A DNA stretch of 5,205 nucleotides from an uncultured Oscillospiraceae bacterium (lineage in GTDB: Bacteria; Bacillota; Clostridia; Oscillospirales; Oscillospiraceae). The stretch is taken from NCBI GenBank assembly GCA_910588625.1, contig CAJUQN010000142.1, positions 1 to 5,205 of the forward strand, given 5' to 3'. Numbering within the stretch: position 1 is the stretch's first letter; each line of letters starts with the position of its first letter. Positions 4,645 to 5,205 of the stretch are shown one piece after another. The position numbers and the translations under genes were made by a program. The notes below the pieces were generated by a model. The model did not search any database and was not told the DNA's origin. It saw nothing but the letters and a program-made list of their open reading frames with translations.

Positions 4645-5076
4645 GTGACCGAAGCATTTTGGGACAACGTCCTGCTGTTCAAGGGCGCCTATGACCAGGC
4701 CCTGGACCCGGTGGCCCAGCGCTGGTCGCTGACCCGGATGGAGCTGGAACTGCTCCTCTTCCTGGCCAACAACCCCGCCCACAACACAGCGGCGGAGGCC
4801 GTCCGCCTGCGCCAGTGGACCAAATCCCACGTGTCTGCGGCGGTCCACGCCCTCCAGAACAAGGGCCTGCTGTCTGCCGAACACCCGGAGGACAACCGGA
4901 AAACCCTCCTGCTCACCCCCCTCCCTGCCGCCGGGGACGTGATCCGGGCCGGACAAGACGCCCAGCGGGCCCTTTTCCAGTCCATGCGCCGGGGCTTCAC
5001 CCCGGAGGAGGAGCAGGTTTTAGCGTCCATCGCCGAAAAAATTGCCCGGAACATCCGGGACGCCATGAAAAAGTGA
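4645..5076 (+). CDS. MarR-family winged-helix regulator
   Basis: This 143-residue protein has the usual MarR length and layout: N-terminal dimerisation helix (about 2-25), SLTRMELELLLFLANN helix (28-43), a winged HTH with recognition helix near QWTKSHVSAAVHALQNKG (57-74), and the wing motif PEDNRKTLLLTPL (81-93), with the family's D-x-R at D83 and R85. C-terminal helices (about 97-143) complete the dimer interface. It contains no Cys, so thiol-based oxidation sensing as in OhrR is excluded; a small-molecule ligand is more likely but cannot be named. GTG at 4645 is the start: AAGGAG (4631-4636) lies 8 nt upstream. The nearer ATG (4640-4642) is in another frame and hits TGA after one further codon. 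The permease gene 13 nt downstream suggests that this regulator controls its export, most likely as an autorepressor. Confidence 0.92.
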   Translation: MTEAFWDNVLLFKGAYDQALDPVAQRWSLTRMELELLLFLANNPAHNTAAEAVRLRQWTKSHVSAAVHALQNKGLLSAEHPEDNRKTLLLTPLPAAGDVIRAGQDAQRALFQSMRRGFTPEEEQVLASIAEKIARNIRDAMKK

Positions 5077-5089
5077 GGTTATTCCAATT

Positions 5090-5205
5090 ATGCCGTTCAC
5101 CTTCGTCATCTGCTTCATCGCCGGCATCGGCGCGGGCCTGGGCACCGGCTTCGCCGGCATGAGCGCCGCCGCCGTCATCAGCCCCATGCTCATCACCTTC
5201 CTCCA
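5090..5205 (+). CDS. TSUP (TauE/SafE) family membrane permease, 5' part only
   Basis: Only the first 38 codons are in the window, and the frame is still open at the right edge. The protein starts MPFTFVICFIAGIGAGLGTG and continues FAGMSAAAVISPMLITFL, a hydrophobic first membrane segment followed by a Gly-rich turn and a Pro-containing second segment. This 'G-GAGLGTGFAGMSAA-V-SPML' pattern is typical of the N-terminus of TauE/SafE (TSUP) proteins, which export sulfite, sulfoacetate or other small organosulfur or carboxylate anions. The substrate cannot be told here. GAGG (5075-5078), overlapping the marR stop, is the likely ribosome site at a slightly long 11-nt spacing, and translational coupling to marR is plausible. 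The family assignment rests on the first two segments and is good but not certain. Confidence 0.78.
   Translation, partial: MPFTFVICFIAGIGAGLGTGFAGMSAAAVISPMLITFL

Noticed and set aside
1..5205. CRISPR array, tRNA or rRNA gene, intact insertion sequence, toxin-antitoxin pair or defence genes
   Set aside because: I saw no regularly spaced repeats, no cloverleaf or CCA-ending RNA gene, no transposase motifs and no recognisable defence proteins on either strand.

Overview
The window looks like a chromosomal segment of a high-GC, gut-type clostridium. An Oscillospiraceae or Flavonifractor-like organism is my inference, based on GC-rich codon use, AGGAGG-type ribosome binding sites, consensus sigma-A promoters and a T-box leader on an amino acid gene. 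No 16S or other phylogenetic marker is present. Most genes here are housekeeping or biosynthetic, and I see no defence system, CRISPR array, tRNA or intact mobile element.

Layout. Positions 1-360 are AT-richer than the rest and hold debris. There is a minus-strand XRE/Cro-type regulator broken by a one-base frameshift and lacking its start, a 15-bp perfect inverted repeat, and an unexplained open frame leaving the left edge. A strong promoter at 362-390 drives yebC (447-1172, +), a translation factor of the YebC/TACO1 family. It converges on proC (1210-2031, -), the last enzyme of proline synthesis, and the two share an 18-bp hairpin terminator. Back-to-back promoters at 2061-2125 drive proC leftwards and a 74-residue uncharacterised protein rightwards (2153-2377). 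That small gene converges on leuA (2417-4120, -) across a second 18-bp shared terminator built in nearly the same way.

The leuA gene encodes 2-isopropylmalate synthase. It is preceded by a complete T-box riboswitch (about 4151-4417) with its own consensus promoter, a T-box core with a UGGU bulge, an antiterminator and a terminator. The most plausible specifier codon is CUG (Leu), so leuA should be read through when tRNA-Leu is uncharged. A possible second promoter lies further upstream. On the far side of that intergenic region a strong extended -10 promoter with repeats at the start site drives marR (4645-5076, +). Thirteen bases later a TauE/SafE-type (TSUP) membrane permease begins and runs off the right edge. 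The last two genes form a probable self-regulated efflux operon.

The items most worth a second look are the small Nif11/NHLP-leader-like protein, the unusual specifier loop of the T-box, the MarR-TSUP pair with its candidate operator, and the eroded regulator at the left end. I found nothing that I can honestly call a new system.
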